DNA of 64,000 nt from DAIQNV01 sp038748775 (GTDB taxonomy: Bacteria > Planctomycetota > Phycisphaerae > Phycisphaerales > UBA1924). The notes below the pieces were generated by a model that saw nothing but the letters and a program-made list of their open reading frames with translations, was not told the DNA's origin and did no database searches. Both the position numbers and the translations under genes were made by a program. Position 1 is the stretch's first letter; every line of letters starts with the position of its first letter. The stretch lies in NCBI GenBank assembly GCA_038748775.1, contig JBCDIT010000010.1, positions 1 to 64,000 on the forward strand. The letters are read 5' to 3'. Below, in pieces: positions 51,214 to 60,597 of the stretch.

Positions 51214-51930
51214 ATGCGATTTCCTTCTCTTGTCATCGTTGTTGTCGCGCTCGCCGTCTCCGCGGCGGTCGGTCAGCGTTCCGATACCGGATCGCTTCCT
51301 CTCGGCCAGCCATCGGAGAGTCTCAGCGCGGCCGAAGGCTCGCCCGAACCAGACTCGGGTGACCTTGGAGTCGTTCAGACGGTTGGCTCGCTCGGGCTCG
51401 TCGTGGCGCTGATCGTTGGTGTCGCCGCAGGAGCCAAATGGCTCGCGAAGAAACAAGGGGGGCTCGCCGCACAGCTCGGCGCCGGTGGTCGGGCTCCCTC
51501 AGGCGTCGCTGAGGTGCTCGCTCGCTACCCGCTCGCCAGGGGACAGTCGATCGTTCTCATGCGCATCGGGCAGCGCGTCTTGGTGACGTTTCACGCGACC
51601 GGCGGCAAGAACGGGCCCACCATGACGCGGCTTAGCGAGATCGTCGATCCGGAAGAGATCGCTGATCTTCTGTTGAAAACGCGCGAAGCCGAGGCGGATG
51701 ACGCGCAGGACCGGTTCTCGGAGGCGATCGCGGCGGCCGAGTCGAGGCACGTCGACGTTCCGGTGCGGGCTCCGTCGGAATTCCGAAGCGTGCAAACGTC
51801 GCCGGAGGGCGATCGCGTCGAGCTACTCAGCGTCGATCGCTCGTCCGGATCCGGACCCGACGCGGTGACGAGGCTCCGTGAGCGTCTTGCCGGTCTCGGC
51901 GTCCCAGCGAGCGCGGGAGCCGGATCTTGA
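51214..51930 (+). CDS. fliO: flagellar biosynthesis protein FliO
   Basis: A 238-residue protein with a signal-like N-terminus (LVIVVVALAVSAAVGQ), a second membrane helix (~55-75, VGSLGLVVALIVGVAAGAKW) and the conserved FliO core (VAEVLARYPLARGQSIVLMR, IGQRVLVTFHA). A helical cytoplasmic tail follows. FliO helps assemble the FliP ring. Its stop overlaps the fliP start (TTGA). Confidence 0.85.
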   Translation: MRFPSLVIVVVALAVSAAVGQRSDTGSLPLGQPSESLSAAEGSPEPDSGDLGVVQTVGSLGLVVALIVGVAAGAKWLAKKQGGLAAQLGAGGRAPSGVAEVLARYPLARGQSIVLMRIGQRVLVTFHATGGKNGPTMTRLSEIVDPEEIADLLLKTREAEADDAQDRFSEAIAAAESRHVDVPVRAPSEFRSVQTSPEGDRVELLSVDRSSGSGPDAVTRLRERLAGLGVPASAGAGS

Positions 51931-53006
51931 AAGGCACCGCCTGGCTCATCGCGTTGACCGTGTATCTTGTGTTCGGAGGCGTTGCATCCGCGCAGGAAGA
52001 AATGGGACCTCCCATCCCCTCGGCACTGCCATCTTTGGCCACGCCGGCGCCGATGCCGAGTTCGCCTTCGATATTTGCCGATCCGACGCTCAATCCGGTT
52101 CGGTTGATCGGTGATGCCGCTTCGTTGCTGCCCAACAACGCCTCGGCCGCCGCGACCTTCGGCGGCCTGATCCCCGGTGGACCGCTGGGCCCCGTTCCGC
52201 CTGCGGGCGCCGGCGCCGAACCGGGAGATAGGCGGGGCTTTACGGTCGTCCTGAACATCATGGTCCTGCTGACGGCGCTCACGCTCGTGCCGTCAGTGAT
52301 GCTCATGACCACGTGCTTCGTCAGGATTCTCGTCGTGCTGGCGCTGCTGCGCCAGGCGATGGGCACACAGTCGATCCCGCCCGCTCAGGTCGTGACGTCG
52401 CTCGCGCTCTTTCTCACCATCATGGTCATGGGGCCCACGATCGAGAGGATCCACACGGAGGCGATCGTTCCTTGGCAGCAGGGCGAACTCGCCGACTACG
52501 GGGAACTGTGGGATCGCGCCAAGCAGCCGCTTCGCGATTACATGTTCGATCAGATCGAAGCGACCGGCAACTGGTCGTCGGTCTACATGCTGCTCAACTA
52601 CCGCGGGATCGATACCTCCGACCCGGCGAGCATGACGCGATCGGACGTGCCCACCGAAGTGCTCGTGCCGGCGTACATGCTGGCGGAGCTCAAGCTCGGG
52701 TTCCTCATGGGGTTCCGCGTGTACTTGCCCTTCCTCGTGATCGACATGGTCATCGCGAGCATCCTGATCTCGATGAGCATGATGATGCTCCCACCGGTCT
52801 TGATCTCCTTGCCGTTCAAGCTCTTGCTATTCGTGCTCGTCGACGGGTGGTCGCTCGTGGTCGGCAGCCTACTCGAGAGCTTCGTCCCGGACACCGCAGG
52901 GGCCGCGCGTCTCAGCGCCGAGACGGCCCTACTCATGTTTGCGCCACTGTTGTTCTTGGCCAAGCCGCCGCCTCGACGGCTCGGAGACATTGGGGTACAC
53001 CGATGA
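51927..53006 (+). CDS. fliP: flagellar export apparatus protein FliP
   Basis: A 359-residue export-gate protein. A signal peptide (~1-22) is followed by a Pro/Ala-rich extension (~25-105) that is absent or much shorter in E. coli FliP (245 residues). The core follows: LLTALTLVPSVMLMTTCFVR, ILVVLALLRQAMGTQSIPPA, VPAYMLAELKLGFLMGFRVY and SMMMLPPVLISLPFKLLLFV. Start TTG 51927 lies inside the fliO stop. Confidence 0.95.
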   Translation: MKGTAWLIALTVYLVFGGVASAQEEMGPPIPSALPSLATPAPMPSSPSIFADPTLNPVRLIGDAASLLPNNASAAATFGGLIPGGPLGPVPPAGAGAEPGDRRGFTVVLNIMVLLTALTLVPSVMLMTTCFVRILVVLALLRQAMGTQSIPPAQVVTSLALFLTIMVMGPTIERIHTEAIVPWQQGELADYGELWDRAKQPLRDYMFDQIEATGNWSSVYMLLNYRGIDTSDPASMTRSDVPTEVLVPAYMLAELKLGFLMGFRVYLPFLVIDMVIASILISMSMMMLPPVLISLPFKLLLFVLVDGWSLVVGSLLESFVPDTAGAARLSAETALLMFAPLLFLAKPPPRRLGDIGVHR

Positions 53007-53260
53007 ACTACGACGAATCAGTCGTGTTCCTCGTCCGAGACACGCTCATCCTTGTGCTCAAGATTTCGGCGCCGATCTTGCTCGCCGGCGTTGTCATCGG
53101 TCTGCTCATCTCACTGTTCCAAAGCGTGACGAGCATCCAAGACCAGACGCTGACCTTCGTGCCCAAGATCGCGGTGATGGTCGTTGTCGCCGCGGTGCTC
53201 ATGCCCTGGATGATCCAGAGGCTCCTCGAATACACGGCCGAGATGCTCAGACTGTTCTGA
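53003..53260 (+). CDS. fliQ: flagellar export apparatus protein FliQ
   Basis: An 85-residue protein with two membrane helices (LILVLKISAPILLAGVVIGL and PKIAVMVVVAAVLMPWMIQR) around the conserved SLFQSVTSIQDQTLTFVPK. The start overlaps the fliP stop by 4 bp (ATGA). Confidence 0.96.
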   Translation: MNYDESVVFLVRDTLILVLKISAPILLAGVVIGLLISLFQSVTSIQDQTLTFVPKIAVMVVVAAVLMPWMIQRLLEYTAEMLRLF

Positions 53261-53276
53261 CCCCGGGGGATGCGGC

Positions 53277-54092
53277 GTGGAGCCGTCACTGGTCGACATC
53301 TCGCCCTTGCTACCCCACGTCGTGCCGTGGTCGCTTGTGTTTAGCCGGGTGCTGGGTCTGATGCTGTTCCTTCCCATGATGTCGGGCGGGTCGATCCCGA
53401 TGCAATACCGGGCGCTGCTCGCCGCGATGTTCTCGGTATGCGTCTACGCGATGCCCGAGGTGCGCGAGGCGGCCGACATCGACGTCGGGATGCTCGAACT
53501 CGGCGGCATGATGCTCGCGGAGATGATCATCGGGATGGGGATCGGTGTGCTCGGCGGGCTCCCGTTCGTGATGATCGAGATCGCTGGGCACGTGATGGGC
53601 TATCAGATGGGGTTCGCTTTGGCCCAAGCCTACAACCCCGAGCTCGAGGTTAACCTCAATTCCATCGGCTCGATGTTGTTCCTCATCGCGCTCACGATCT
53701 TCGCGGGAATCGGCGGTCTTGAGTCGTTGTTCATCGGTCTCTTCGAGACGTTCGAACGGGTGCCAATAGGTCAATTCGACAGTGCGCAGAGCCCCGCCGA
53801 AACCCTGATCGGCGTCCTCGCCGCCGGGACCGAGGTGGCCCTGGCCATCGCGATGCCGGTGATGGCGGCTGTCATGCTCATCCTGATCGCGATCGGGTTC
53901 GTCATGAAGACGATGCCTCAGATCAACGTGATGTCCGTTGGGTTCGCGCTCAAGATTATTGCCGGGACCATTCTCCTGCTCATCAGCATCTTCACCATCG
54001 AGCAGGTCATCGCGGACTTCACCGAGCACGGCATCCTTGAGACGCTTGACTGGGCGAGGTCGCTCAGGCCGGCCGGCGGGGGGACGCCCTGA
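53277..54092 (+). CDS. fliR: flagellar export apparatus protein FliR
   Basis: A 271-residue, ~6-helix export-gate protein: FSRVLGLMLFLPMMSGGSIP, AEMIIGMGIGVLGGLPFVMI, HVMGYQMGFALAQAYNP and MKTMPQINVMSVGFALKI are family landmarks. GTG start 53277. Its stop overlaps the flhB start (TGATG). Confidence 0.95.
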   Translation: MEPSLVDISPLLPHVVPWSLVFSRVLGLMLFLPMMSGGSIPMQYRALLAAMFSVCVYAMPEVREAADIDVGMLELGGMMLAEMIIGMGIGVLGGLPFVMIEIAGHVMGYQMGFALAQAYNPELEVNLNSIGSMLFLIALTIFAGIGGLESLFIGLFETFERVPIGQFDSAQSPAETLIGVLAAGTEVALAIAMPVMAAVMLILIAIGFVMKTMPQINVMSVGFALKIIAGTILLLISIFTIEQVIADFTEHGILETLDWARSLRPAGGGTP

Positions 54093-55237
54093 TGGCCGAC
54101 GACATGGGCGAAAAAACAGAGGCGCCAACCCCCCGGCGTCTCGACGACGCGAGAAAGAAGGGACAGGTCGCCAAGAGTCAGGACCTCGGCGGCGCCCTCA
54201 CCCTCTTGACCGCGGTCCTGCTCTTCGCGATCATGGGTGGCGGACTTCTTCAGGGGTTCGCGATGCTCATGCGTCGCGTCCTGACCAACGAGCTTCAAGG
54301 CCCTCCGCTCGCGGTCTCCGAACTCGGGACCGCGTTCCGCGACGCGATGCTGACCGCCGGGAGTCTGGCGTGGCCCTTTCTGCTGATCGCCCTGATCGCG
54401 ACGTTCATAACCCAGTTCGTCCAGGTCGGGCCGATGTTCACGACCACGCCTCTCAAGCCGAAGGTCGACCGGCTCAATCCAGCGGCGGGGATCAAGCGCC
54501 TCGTCGGCATGAAGAACCTCGTCAAGAGCGGGATGAACCTCATCAAGCTCGTGTTCGCGGTCTCGCTCGCGTCGGCGATCCTCTGGTGGCGGATGCCCAC
54601 GATCGCCGCCCTCGCAAGCCTCGGTGCTGCCCAGGGGTTCCTGGTGCTCGGGCGGATCGCCCTGGAACTGAGCATCGCGTTGCTCGTGCTGCTGATCGCC
54701 ATCGGGCTGATCGATCTGTTCTATCAGAAGTGGCAGCATAAGAAAGACCTCAAGATGACAAAGCACGAGGTCAAAGACGAACGCCGAAGCATGGAGGGCG
54801 ATCCGCAGGTCAAGCGGAGACGGATGGAGATCGCTCGGGATATCGCCACCCAGCAGGTCCAGCAAGGCACCCCCCAGGCCGACGTGATCGTCACGAACCC
54901 AACGCACTTCTCCGTCGGCATCGCGTATGACGCCGGCGAGATGAACGCGCCGAAGGTTGTCGTGAAGGGCGCCGACCTCATCGCCTGGCGCATCCGACAA
55001 CTCGCCAAGCAGCACGACATCCCGATCGTTGAGCGTCCGCCGCTCGCCCGCGCCCTGTACTGGGGGGCGGATGTTGGTTCGGAGATCGCGCCCGAGCACT
55101 ACGAAGCGGTCGCCGACGTGCTGGCGTACGTCTACCGGCTTGACGCGGAGGCCGCGAAGCGGGGCGGGGCGACCCGCGTCGGCAAGCCGAGCGCCGAGCA
55201 GAACACGCAGACACAGGAGCCGGCCGCCGCAGGCTGA
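54092..55237 (+). CDS. flhB: flagellar export switch protein FlhB
   Basis: A 381-residue protein. It has the conserved N-terminus (EKTEAPTPRRLDDARKKGQV), four membrane helices, the linker KDLKMTKHEVKDERRSMEGD and the autocleavage site NPTH in VIVTNPTHFSVGIAYD, with a C-terminal domain (VVKGADLIAWRIRQLAKQH). It switches substrate class after hook completion together with FliK. Confidence 0.97.
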   Translation: MADDMGEKTEAPTPRRLDDARKKGQVAKSQDLGGALTLLTAVLLFAIMGGGLLQGFAMLMRRVLTNELQGPPLAVSELGTAFRDAMLTAGSLAWPFLLIALIATFITQFVQVGPMFTTTPLKPKVDRLNPAAGIKRLVGMKNLVKSGMNLIKLVFAVSLASAILWWRMPTIAALASLGAAQGFLVLGRIALELSIALLVLLIAIGLIDLFYQKWQHKKDLKMTKHEVKDERRSMEGDPQVKRRRMEIARDIATQQVQQGTPQADVIVTNPTHFSVGIAYDAGEMNAPKVVVKGADLIAWRIRQLAKQHDIPIVERPPLARALYWGADVGSEIAPEHYEAVADVLAYVYRLDAEAAKRGGATRVGKPSAEQNTQTQEPAAAG

Positions 55238-55245
55238 GTTGACCG

Positions 55246-57426
55246 ATGGCCGAGTCACCCCTCGCACCATCTCAGGGTTTGCTTCCCCGGATCGCCGGGT
55301 TCGTGGACAAGTACCGTGGGCTCATCGTCCCGGTCGCGTTCGTCGGTTTGCTGGTCGTCATCCTCGTCCCGATGCCGCCGGCGGCGCTCGACCTGCTCAT
55401 CAGCCTCAATATCTCGCTCGCGGTCATCATTCTGCTGACCACGCTCTACGTCGCTCGACCGCTCGAATTCAGCGTCTTCCCGAGCCTCTTGCTCGCAACG
55501 ACACTGCTCCGTCTCGTGCTGAATATCGCGTCGACTAGGCTCATCCTCACCGCCGACGCCACCGGGCCTGACGGCGTGATGGACGTCGCCGGCCAGGTGA
55601 TCTCGACGTTCGGGACGTTCGTCGCCGGCGGGTCGCTCTTCGTGGGCATCATCATTTTCTGCATCTTGCAGGTGGTGCAGTTCATGGTTGTGACGAAGGG
55701 CGCCGGCCGTATTAGCGAGGTCGCGGCGAGGTTCACGCTCGACGCGATGCCCGGTAAGCAGATGGCGATCGACTCGGACCTGAACGCCGGCATCATCACC
55801 GAGGCGGAAGCTCGCGAGCGGCGCGAAGACATCGCCAGGGAGGCCGACTTCTTCGGTGCGATGGACGGTGCCAGCAAGTTCGTCAAGGGCGACGCGATCG
55901 CCGGCATCATCATCACCGCCATCAACGTCTTGGGCGGGTTCGCTGTGGGCATGATCGAGAAGGGATGGCCAGCGGGCGATACCGCCCAGAGCTTCACGAT
56001 CCTGACGATCGGCGACGGGTTGACGAGCCAGATCCCCAGCTTCATCATCGCGATCGCCTCGGCTCTTATCGTGACGCAAGCCGGGCAGAAGAACGACCTT
56101 GGCGTCGAACTCACCGGCCAACTCTCGAGCAAGCCCCGAGGGTTGATCATCACCGGCGTGTTCCTGGCCGGTCTCGCGCTGACTCCGCTCCCGACCGCGC
56201 CGCTGATCGTGACCGGCGGAGCGATCCTCGGGGCGGGCGTCTTGCTCCTCCGCATCGAGCGGAAGCGCGAGGCGCAAGTGATTGCTGAGAGCGGTCCGGC
56301 CGATGGCGGGGCGGCGGGGGGGCCAGAGCCGCCGCCGGTGGAAGACCTGCTCAAGGTCGACACACTCGAACTCGAGGTCGGCTTCGGCCTGGTCGGTCTC
56401 GTCGACGCGACCCAGGGCGGAGACCTGCTCGATCGGATCACCTCCGTCCGGCGTCAACTCGCGGTTGAGCTTGGGCTTGTGATGCCCCCGGTGCGCATCC
56501 GCGACAACGTTCAACTCGATCCCAACGAGTATCGCGTGAAGGTCCGCGGCGCCATGGTCGCCAAGGGACGCGTCGAGCCGGGACGCCAATTGGCGATGGA
56601 CTCGGGCATCGCGACCGGCGAACTCAGGGGCACGCCCACGAAGGAACCGGCCTTCGGGCTCGATGCCTGGTGGATCGATCCGGGCCAGTCGTCGAGGGCC
56701 GAGGCGATGAACTACACCGTCGTCGGGCCGACTTCCGTCATCGCGACGCATCTCACCGAGATCGTCAAAGACCACGCCGAAGACCTCTTGACCCGCGAGG
56801 AGGTCGCCAACCTCATCGAAGGGGTCAAGGCCAAGGCCCCGCGGCTTGTCGAAGAGGTCGTCCCGGGCGTCGTCAAGCTCGGGGAACTCCAGCGCGTCCT
56901 GCAGAGCCTGCTCCGCGAGCGGGTCCCGGTGCGCGATATGGAGACCATCATCGAGACACTCGGCGACTGGTCGTCAAAGACCAAGGACCTCGATGTCTTG
57001 ACCGAGTACACGCGGCACGCCCTGCGGCGGTCGATCTGCGAGCAGTATTCGACGCCGAACGAGCGGGGCCAGCGCCGCCTCGTCTGCGTCACCCTCGACC
57101 CGGCGCTCGAAGAACAGATCGCCGCGTACATAGACCGGGGCGCCGCAGGAACGACCGTCACCATGCCGGCTCGCGTGAGCCAAACGCTGTCTGAGCCGAT
57201 CGTTGAAGCGCTCGGACGGCTCAGCGCCGGTGGACACCCGCCGGTTGTTGTAGCGTCGCCGCAGGTCCGGGCTGTGGTCAGGCAGATGCTCGAAACACGC
57301 GTCCCGAACGTCGCGGTGCTCGGGTACAACGAGGTTGTTTCTGGATTGGAGGTCGAGTCGATGGCGCTCGTGTCGCCGCCGGCACCGCAGCCGTCGAAGC
57401 GTCGCACGCCTGTCGGGGCCGCGTGA
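55246..57426 (+). CDS. flhA: flagellar export protein FlhA
   Basis: A 726-residue export-gate protein with about eight N-terminal membrane helices. The FHIPEP-type signature region (LRLVLNIASTRLIL) is followed by GDAIAGIIITAINVLGGFAV and GDGLTSQIPSFIIAIASALI. The ~380-residue cytoplasmic domain includes PPVRIRDNVQLDPNEYRVKV, VVGPTSVIATHLTEIVK and LGYNEVVSGLEVESMALV. Starts 8 bp after flhB. Confidence 0.97.
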   Translation: MAESPLAPSQGLLPRIAGFVDKYRGLIVPVAFVGLLVVILVPMPPAALDLLISLNISLAVIILLTTLYVARPLEFSVFPSLLLATTLLRLVLNIASTRLILTADATGPDGVMDVAGQVISTFGTFVAGGSLFVGIIIFCILQVVQFMVVTKGAGRISEVAARFTLDAMPGKQMAIDSDLNAGIITEAEARERREDIAREADFFGAMDGASKFVKGDAIAGIIITAINVLGGFAVGMIEKGWPAGDTAQSFTILTIGDGLTSQIPSFIIAIASALIVTQAGQKNDLGVELTGQLSSKPRGLIITGVFLAGLALTPLPTAPLIVTGGAILGAGVLLLRIERKREAQVIAESGPADGGAAGGPEPPPVEDLLKVDTLELEVGFGLVGLVDATQGGDLLDRITSVRRQLAVELGLVMPPVRIRDNVQLDPNEYRVKVRGAMVAKGRVEPGRQLAMDSGIATGELRGTPTKEPAFGLDAWWIDPGQSSRAEAMNYTVVGPTSVIATHLTEIVKDHAEDLLTREEVANLIEGVKAKAPRLVEEVVPGVVKLGELQRVLQSLLRERVPVRDMETIIETLGDWSSKTKDLDVLTEYTRHALRRSICEQYSTPNERGQRRLVCVTLDPALEEQIAAYIDRGAAGTTVTMPARVSQTLSEPIVEALGRLSAGGHPPVVVASPQVRAVVRQMLETRVPNVAVLGYNEVVSGLEVESMALVSPPAPQPSKRRTPVGAA

Positions 57427-57596
57427 TGAGCAAAAACTTACCGTGATCCGCTCGCACGCCGGCGCACGGCGCGCGCGCATCGGGTACATTTCTCTCGGGC
57501 AGGACGCCCACGCATCAATACCGCGGCCCCGGCGAATCGCAGCCAAGTACGGTTGCGCCGCCGCACACCCCGGGCCCGCTGCAGGGATTCGCAGCG

Positions 57597-58991
57597 ATGG
57601 ATCTGAAGACGTACCGCGCGAAATCGATGGCCGAGTGCCTCGCTGAGGTCAAACGAGACCTTGGGTCCGACGCGGTCATTCTGCGCACGCGCACGCTCCG
57701 CGCCGGCGGTGTGCTGGGCATCGCGTCCAAGCCCATCGTCGAAATCACGGCGAGCTCCACCGTTCCCGCCGAATCACTCGACGAGCGCCGGGCAAGGGCC
57801 CGGTCGGTGGCCAAGCGTGCGGTCGAGACAACCTCACCCGAGCCGGTCTCGAAGACGCTCGCGAGCGAGGCCGCGGTCTTTGACAGGCTGGCCGAACGCG
57901 CGCCCGAACCTCGGCCGGCCCCGCCGCAGCCGCGGCGCGTCGCGGCACCGACTCCGCCGAAGCCGGTTGAGGTTCCCGTTTCGCCGGCGAGGCCGGCGGT
58001 TTCCGATCTGGCGACGCCGGTGCGTTTGAAACCCCAGGGGCCCGACGCCGGCGCCGCCTTAGAGGCCGAGCTGTCATCGATTCGGCGCTTGGTCGGCCAG
58101 GTCTTGCAGACCACGCGCACGACCGCGGTCCACCTCGCTCGCACCGAGTCGGAGGGGGTTCGCGACGCCGTGCTGTCGTCGGGAGGCCTTCCCGATGCGT
58201 TGTTCAACTACTACACCGGGATGCTGGATAACGCGGTCCCGCCGGAGTTGGCCGACGCTCTCGCTTCTCGGGTCCGGGCTGAACTGAGCCCGTCGGAGCT
58301 CGCCGAACCCCAGATCGTGAGGCAGACGCTGCTGAGGGGGCTCGCGGAGAAGCTCTCGACCGCGCCGCCGATCAAGCCCGCCCGGACGGGCGAGCCCTCT
58401 CGGGTGATCGCGTTCATCGGGCCGACTGGTGTTGGTAAGACCACGACCATCGCGAAGCTCGCGGCAACACTGAAGCTCAAGCACGGCCGGCGTGTCGGGC
58501 TGATCACCGCCGACAGCTATCGAATCGCCGCGGTCGAGCAGCTTCGCACGTACGCAGGGATCATCGGCGTGCCGGTCAAGGTGGCGCTTTCGCCGTCGGA
58601 GATGGCTCAGGCGCGAGCGGCCCTCGCCGATTGCGACATCACCCTCGTTGACACCGCAGGCCGGAGCCCGGGCGACGAAGCCAGGCTCGGCGAACTCGCG
58701 GCCTTCCTTGACGCGGCCGAGCCCGCCGAGACGCACTTGGTCCTGTCTGCGTCGATGGCCGAACGCAGCCTCGCGAGGGCCGCGGATCGGTTCGGACGTC
58801 TGGGGCCCGGACGCCTGATCCTGAGCAAGCTCGACGAGGCCGACGGGCTCGGCATGATCGTGAGTGCGGCGATCCGGGCCGGTCTGCCGATCTCATATGT
58901 TTCGACGGGCCAAGAGGTCCCGGACGATTTCGAGCCGGCCAACGCCGATCGGCTGGCCCGCTTGGCACTCGAAGGAGAAGGGCACTCGTGA
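57597..58991 (+). CDS. flhF: flagellar GTPase FlhF
   Basis: A 464-residue SRP-type GTPase that sets flagellar number and pole placement. The N-terminal MDLKTYRAKSMAECLAEVKR fits family starts. A Pro/Ala-rich B domain (~60-150) precedes the NG domain: IGPTGVGKTTTIAKLAATLK (G1, ~273), VGLITADSYRIAAVEQLRTY, LVDTAGRSPGD (G3) and LSKLDEADGLG (G4). A 170-bp gap separates it from flhA. flhG starts inside its stop (GTGA). Confidence 0.95.
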   Translation: MDLKTYRAKSMAECLAEVKRDLGSDAVILRTRTLRAGGVLGIASKPIVEITASSTVPAESLDERRARARSVAKRAVETTSPEPVSKTLASEAAVFDRLAERAPEPRPAPPQPRRVAAPTPPKPVEVPVSPARPAVSDLATPVRLKPQGPDAGAALEAELSSIRRLVGQVLQTTRTTAVHLARTESEGVRDAVLSSGGLPDALFNYYTGMLDNAVPPELADALASRVRAELSPSELAEPQIVRQTLLRGLAEKLSTAPPIKPARTGEPSRVIAFIGPTGVGKTTTIAKLAATLKLKHGRRVGLITADSYRIAAVEQLRTYAGIIGVPVKVALSPSEMAQARAALADCDITLVDTAGRSPGDEARLGELAAFLDAAEPAETHLVLSASMAERSLARAADRFGRLGPGRLILSKLDEADGLGMIVSAAIRAGLPISYVSTGQEVPDDFEPANADRLARLALEGEGHS

Positions 58992-59938
58992 CCCTCGCAC
59001 CTCGGATCAACGACCAGGGGCTCGACGGCCAGGGCATCGCCGATCAGGCGGCGCGGCTGCGCGATCTCGTGTTGGGCGTCGATTCCGAGTCATCGGCGGA
59101 GGCTGAATCCGCTCGCTCGCCATCTCCGCTGCAACACACCGGCCTCGGGACGGTGGTCGCGGTGTGCTCGGGCAAGGGCGGGGTTGGCAAGACCACCTTC
59201 GCGGTCAACGCCGCGGCGGTGCTCGCACGCAAGGGCGTGCGCACAATCGTGGTGGACTTGGACGTCGGCGTCGCGAATGCGGACGTGCTGCTCGGGCTCA
59301 CCCCACGCGCAAGACTCTCGCGTCGGGCTCTCATCGAGGGCCGGCTCGCCGAGCGCTTGCTTGCCACCCCGTACGGGCTTCGACTCGTCGCCGGCATCAT
59401 CGGCGCGAGCGACGCCTCAAGACTGCGGCCGGATGAGATCGACGGCGCCATCCTGGGGATCGAACGCCTCCGCTCGCACGCCGACCTCATATTTGTGGAT
59501 ACAGGGGCGGGCGTGGGCGTCGAGAGCATCACGCTCGCGGCGACCGCCGACGCGAGCCTGATCGTGACGACCCCTGAGCCGGCATCGATCGCCGATGCCT
59601 ACGCGTCGCACAAGTGCATCGCGTACGCCGGAGTCGAACGCGGCGGACAACCCAAGCCGTCGTCGTGGCTCATCGTGAATGCGGCTGACAACGCCAAGCA
59701 GGCCAACGCCGCGGCGGCTCGATTAAATGCAACGTCGGAGCGCTTTCTCGGGGGCGGCTTACCCTGCCTCGGCTGGATTCGGCGGGATCGTCGTGTGGGT
59801 CGTTCGGCCCATGCTCGCGTTCCGGTGGCGGTGAACACCCCATTGTGCCGGGTATCGCGCGATATTGCAGGGTGTGCGCACGCGGTTTGGTCAGCCTGTG
59901 CGGCCCGTCGCGCCGATGTTCGGACGGTTGGGGGATGA
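58988..59938 (+). CDS. flhG: flagellar number regulator FlhG (FleN, MinD-like)
   Basis: A 316-residue MinD/ParA-like ATPase that limits flagellar number with FlhF. It has an N-terminal QAARLRDLVLG helix, the deviant Walker A CSGKGGVGKTTFAVNAAAVL (~60-79), VVDLDVGVANADVLLG, FVDTGAGVGVES and VTTPEPASIADAYASHK. The C-terminal end (~270-316) is Arg/Ala/Cys-rich, and no clear amphipathic membrane helix is visible. GTG start overlaps flhF by 4 bp. Confidence 0.92.
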   Translation: MTLAPRINDQGLDGQGIADQAARLRDLVLGVDSESSAEAESARSPSPLQHTGLGTVVAVCSGKGGVGKTTFAVNAAAVLARKGVRTIVVDLDVGVANADVLLGLTPRARLSRRALIEGRLAERLLATPYGLRLVAGIIGASDASRLRPDEIDGAILGIERLRSHADLIFVDTGAGVGVESITLAATADASLIVTTPEPASIADAYASHKCIAYAGVERGGQPKPSSWLIVNAADNAKQANAAAARLNATSERFLGGGLPCLGWIRRDRRVGRSAHARVPVAVNTPLCRVSRDIAGCAHAVWSACAARRADVRTVGG

Positions 59939-60004
59939 AGTCGGCCGCTCGGCCGACCGATAGGCGTTCTGGGAGAAGCGTGAAGAACCTGAGGTGCTCA
60001 TCTT

Positions 60005-60280
60005 ATGACGATCGATCACCCACCAGCCAGGCTGATTGCCTCGGTGCTGGGCCTGTCGTCGTTTGCGGTCGCGCTCGCGGCCGGCTGGATCGCTTCGAAC
60101 CCGGGCACAACCACGATCATGCGGGCGATCATCGCCATGGTGTGTGGGTACGCCCTCGGTCGCGTGCTGGGGTGGGCGGCCGAAGTCACGGCGCGCGAGT
60201 ATCTCGAGACGTACACCGAGGCTCATCCCATTCCGGATCCGCTTCCGGCGGTCGAATCGACCGGGTCGGAGACGGACTAG
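60005..60280 (+). CDS. small two-helix membrane protein between flhG and fliA
   Basis: Ninety-one residues with two membrane helices (~10-29, LIASVLGLSSFAVALAAGWI; ~38-58, MRAIIAMVCGYALGRVLGWA) and a hydrophilic acidic C-terminus. No family is recognised. Its position between flhG and fliA suggests a flagellar accessory role. The ATG at 60005 is chosen by frame; the ribosome site (CTGAGGTG, ~12 bases upstream) is modest. Confidence 0.65.
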   Translation: MTIDHPPARLIASVLGLSSFAVALAAGWIASNPGTTTIMRAIIAMVCGYALGRVLGWAAEVTAREYLETYTEAHPIPDPLPAVESTGSETD

Positions 60281-60395
60281 TGGACGTTCGGCCCGGGTCT
60301 GCCTGGGGTCACTGCCTCAGTGCGTCAAAATCATGCCGCGCATCGCGCAGACGCGAGCGATGCGTGAGGGTTGCGCGTTCTGCAGGTATCTCGTT

Positions 60396-60419
60396 TGTCG
60401 TTTCGACTGTCGTTTCGAC
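60396..60419. promoter_or_regulatory. two tandem dyads, candidate fliA operator
   Basis: TGTCGTTTCGAC is repeated twice without a gap (60396-60407 and 60408-60419). Each copy contains the dyad GTCG-TTT-CGAC, so two palindromic half-site pairs lie 12 bp apart, about 22 bp upstream of the -35 box. This layout suits an activator or dimeric regulator. Confidence 0.5.
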
Positions 60420-60441
60420 GTGGGGCAACACTGGGGGCCCC

Positions 60442-60468
60442 TTGACACGCTCGTTCGTTCGTTATACT
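60442..60468 (+). promoter_or_regulatory. vegetative promoter of fliA
   Basis: TTGACA (60442-60447) and TATACT (60463-60468) are both near-consensus but separated by only 15 bases, which is short and may make the promoter activator-dependent. The spacer contains CGTTCGTTCGTT. Initiation would fall near 60475. Confidence 0.55.
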
Positions 60469-60580
60469 GCCTACGACCGCTCAAGGAAGAGCGATCGCCC
60501 TTGGAGCCTTTGGGCTCTGTCGTAATCGGGTTCGGATGAGGCCGCGGGACGCGGCGACTCCGGGAACAGCTCGATGACGT

Positions 60581-60597
60581 CCGGCCCTGGGGGCCGG
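60581..60597 (+). promoter_or_regulatory. leader hairpin upstream of the fliA ribosome site
   Basis: CCGGCCC-tgg-GGGCCGG is a perfect 7-bp hairpin ending 15 bases before AAGGAG. It could modulate fliA translation. Confidence 0.35.
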
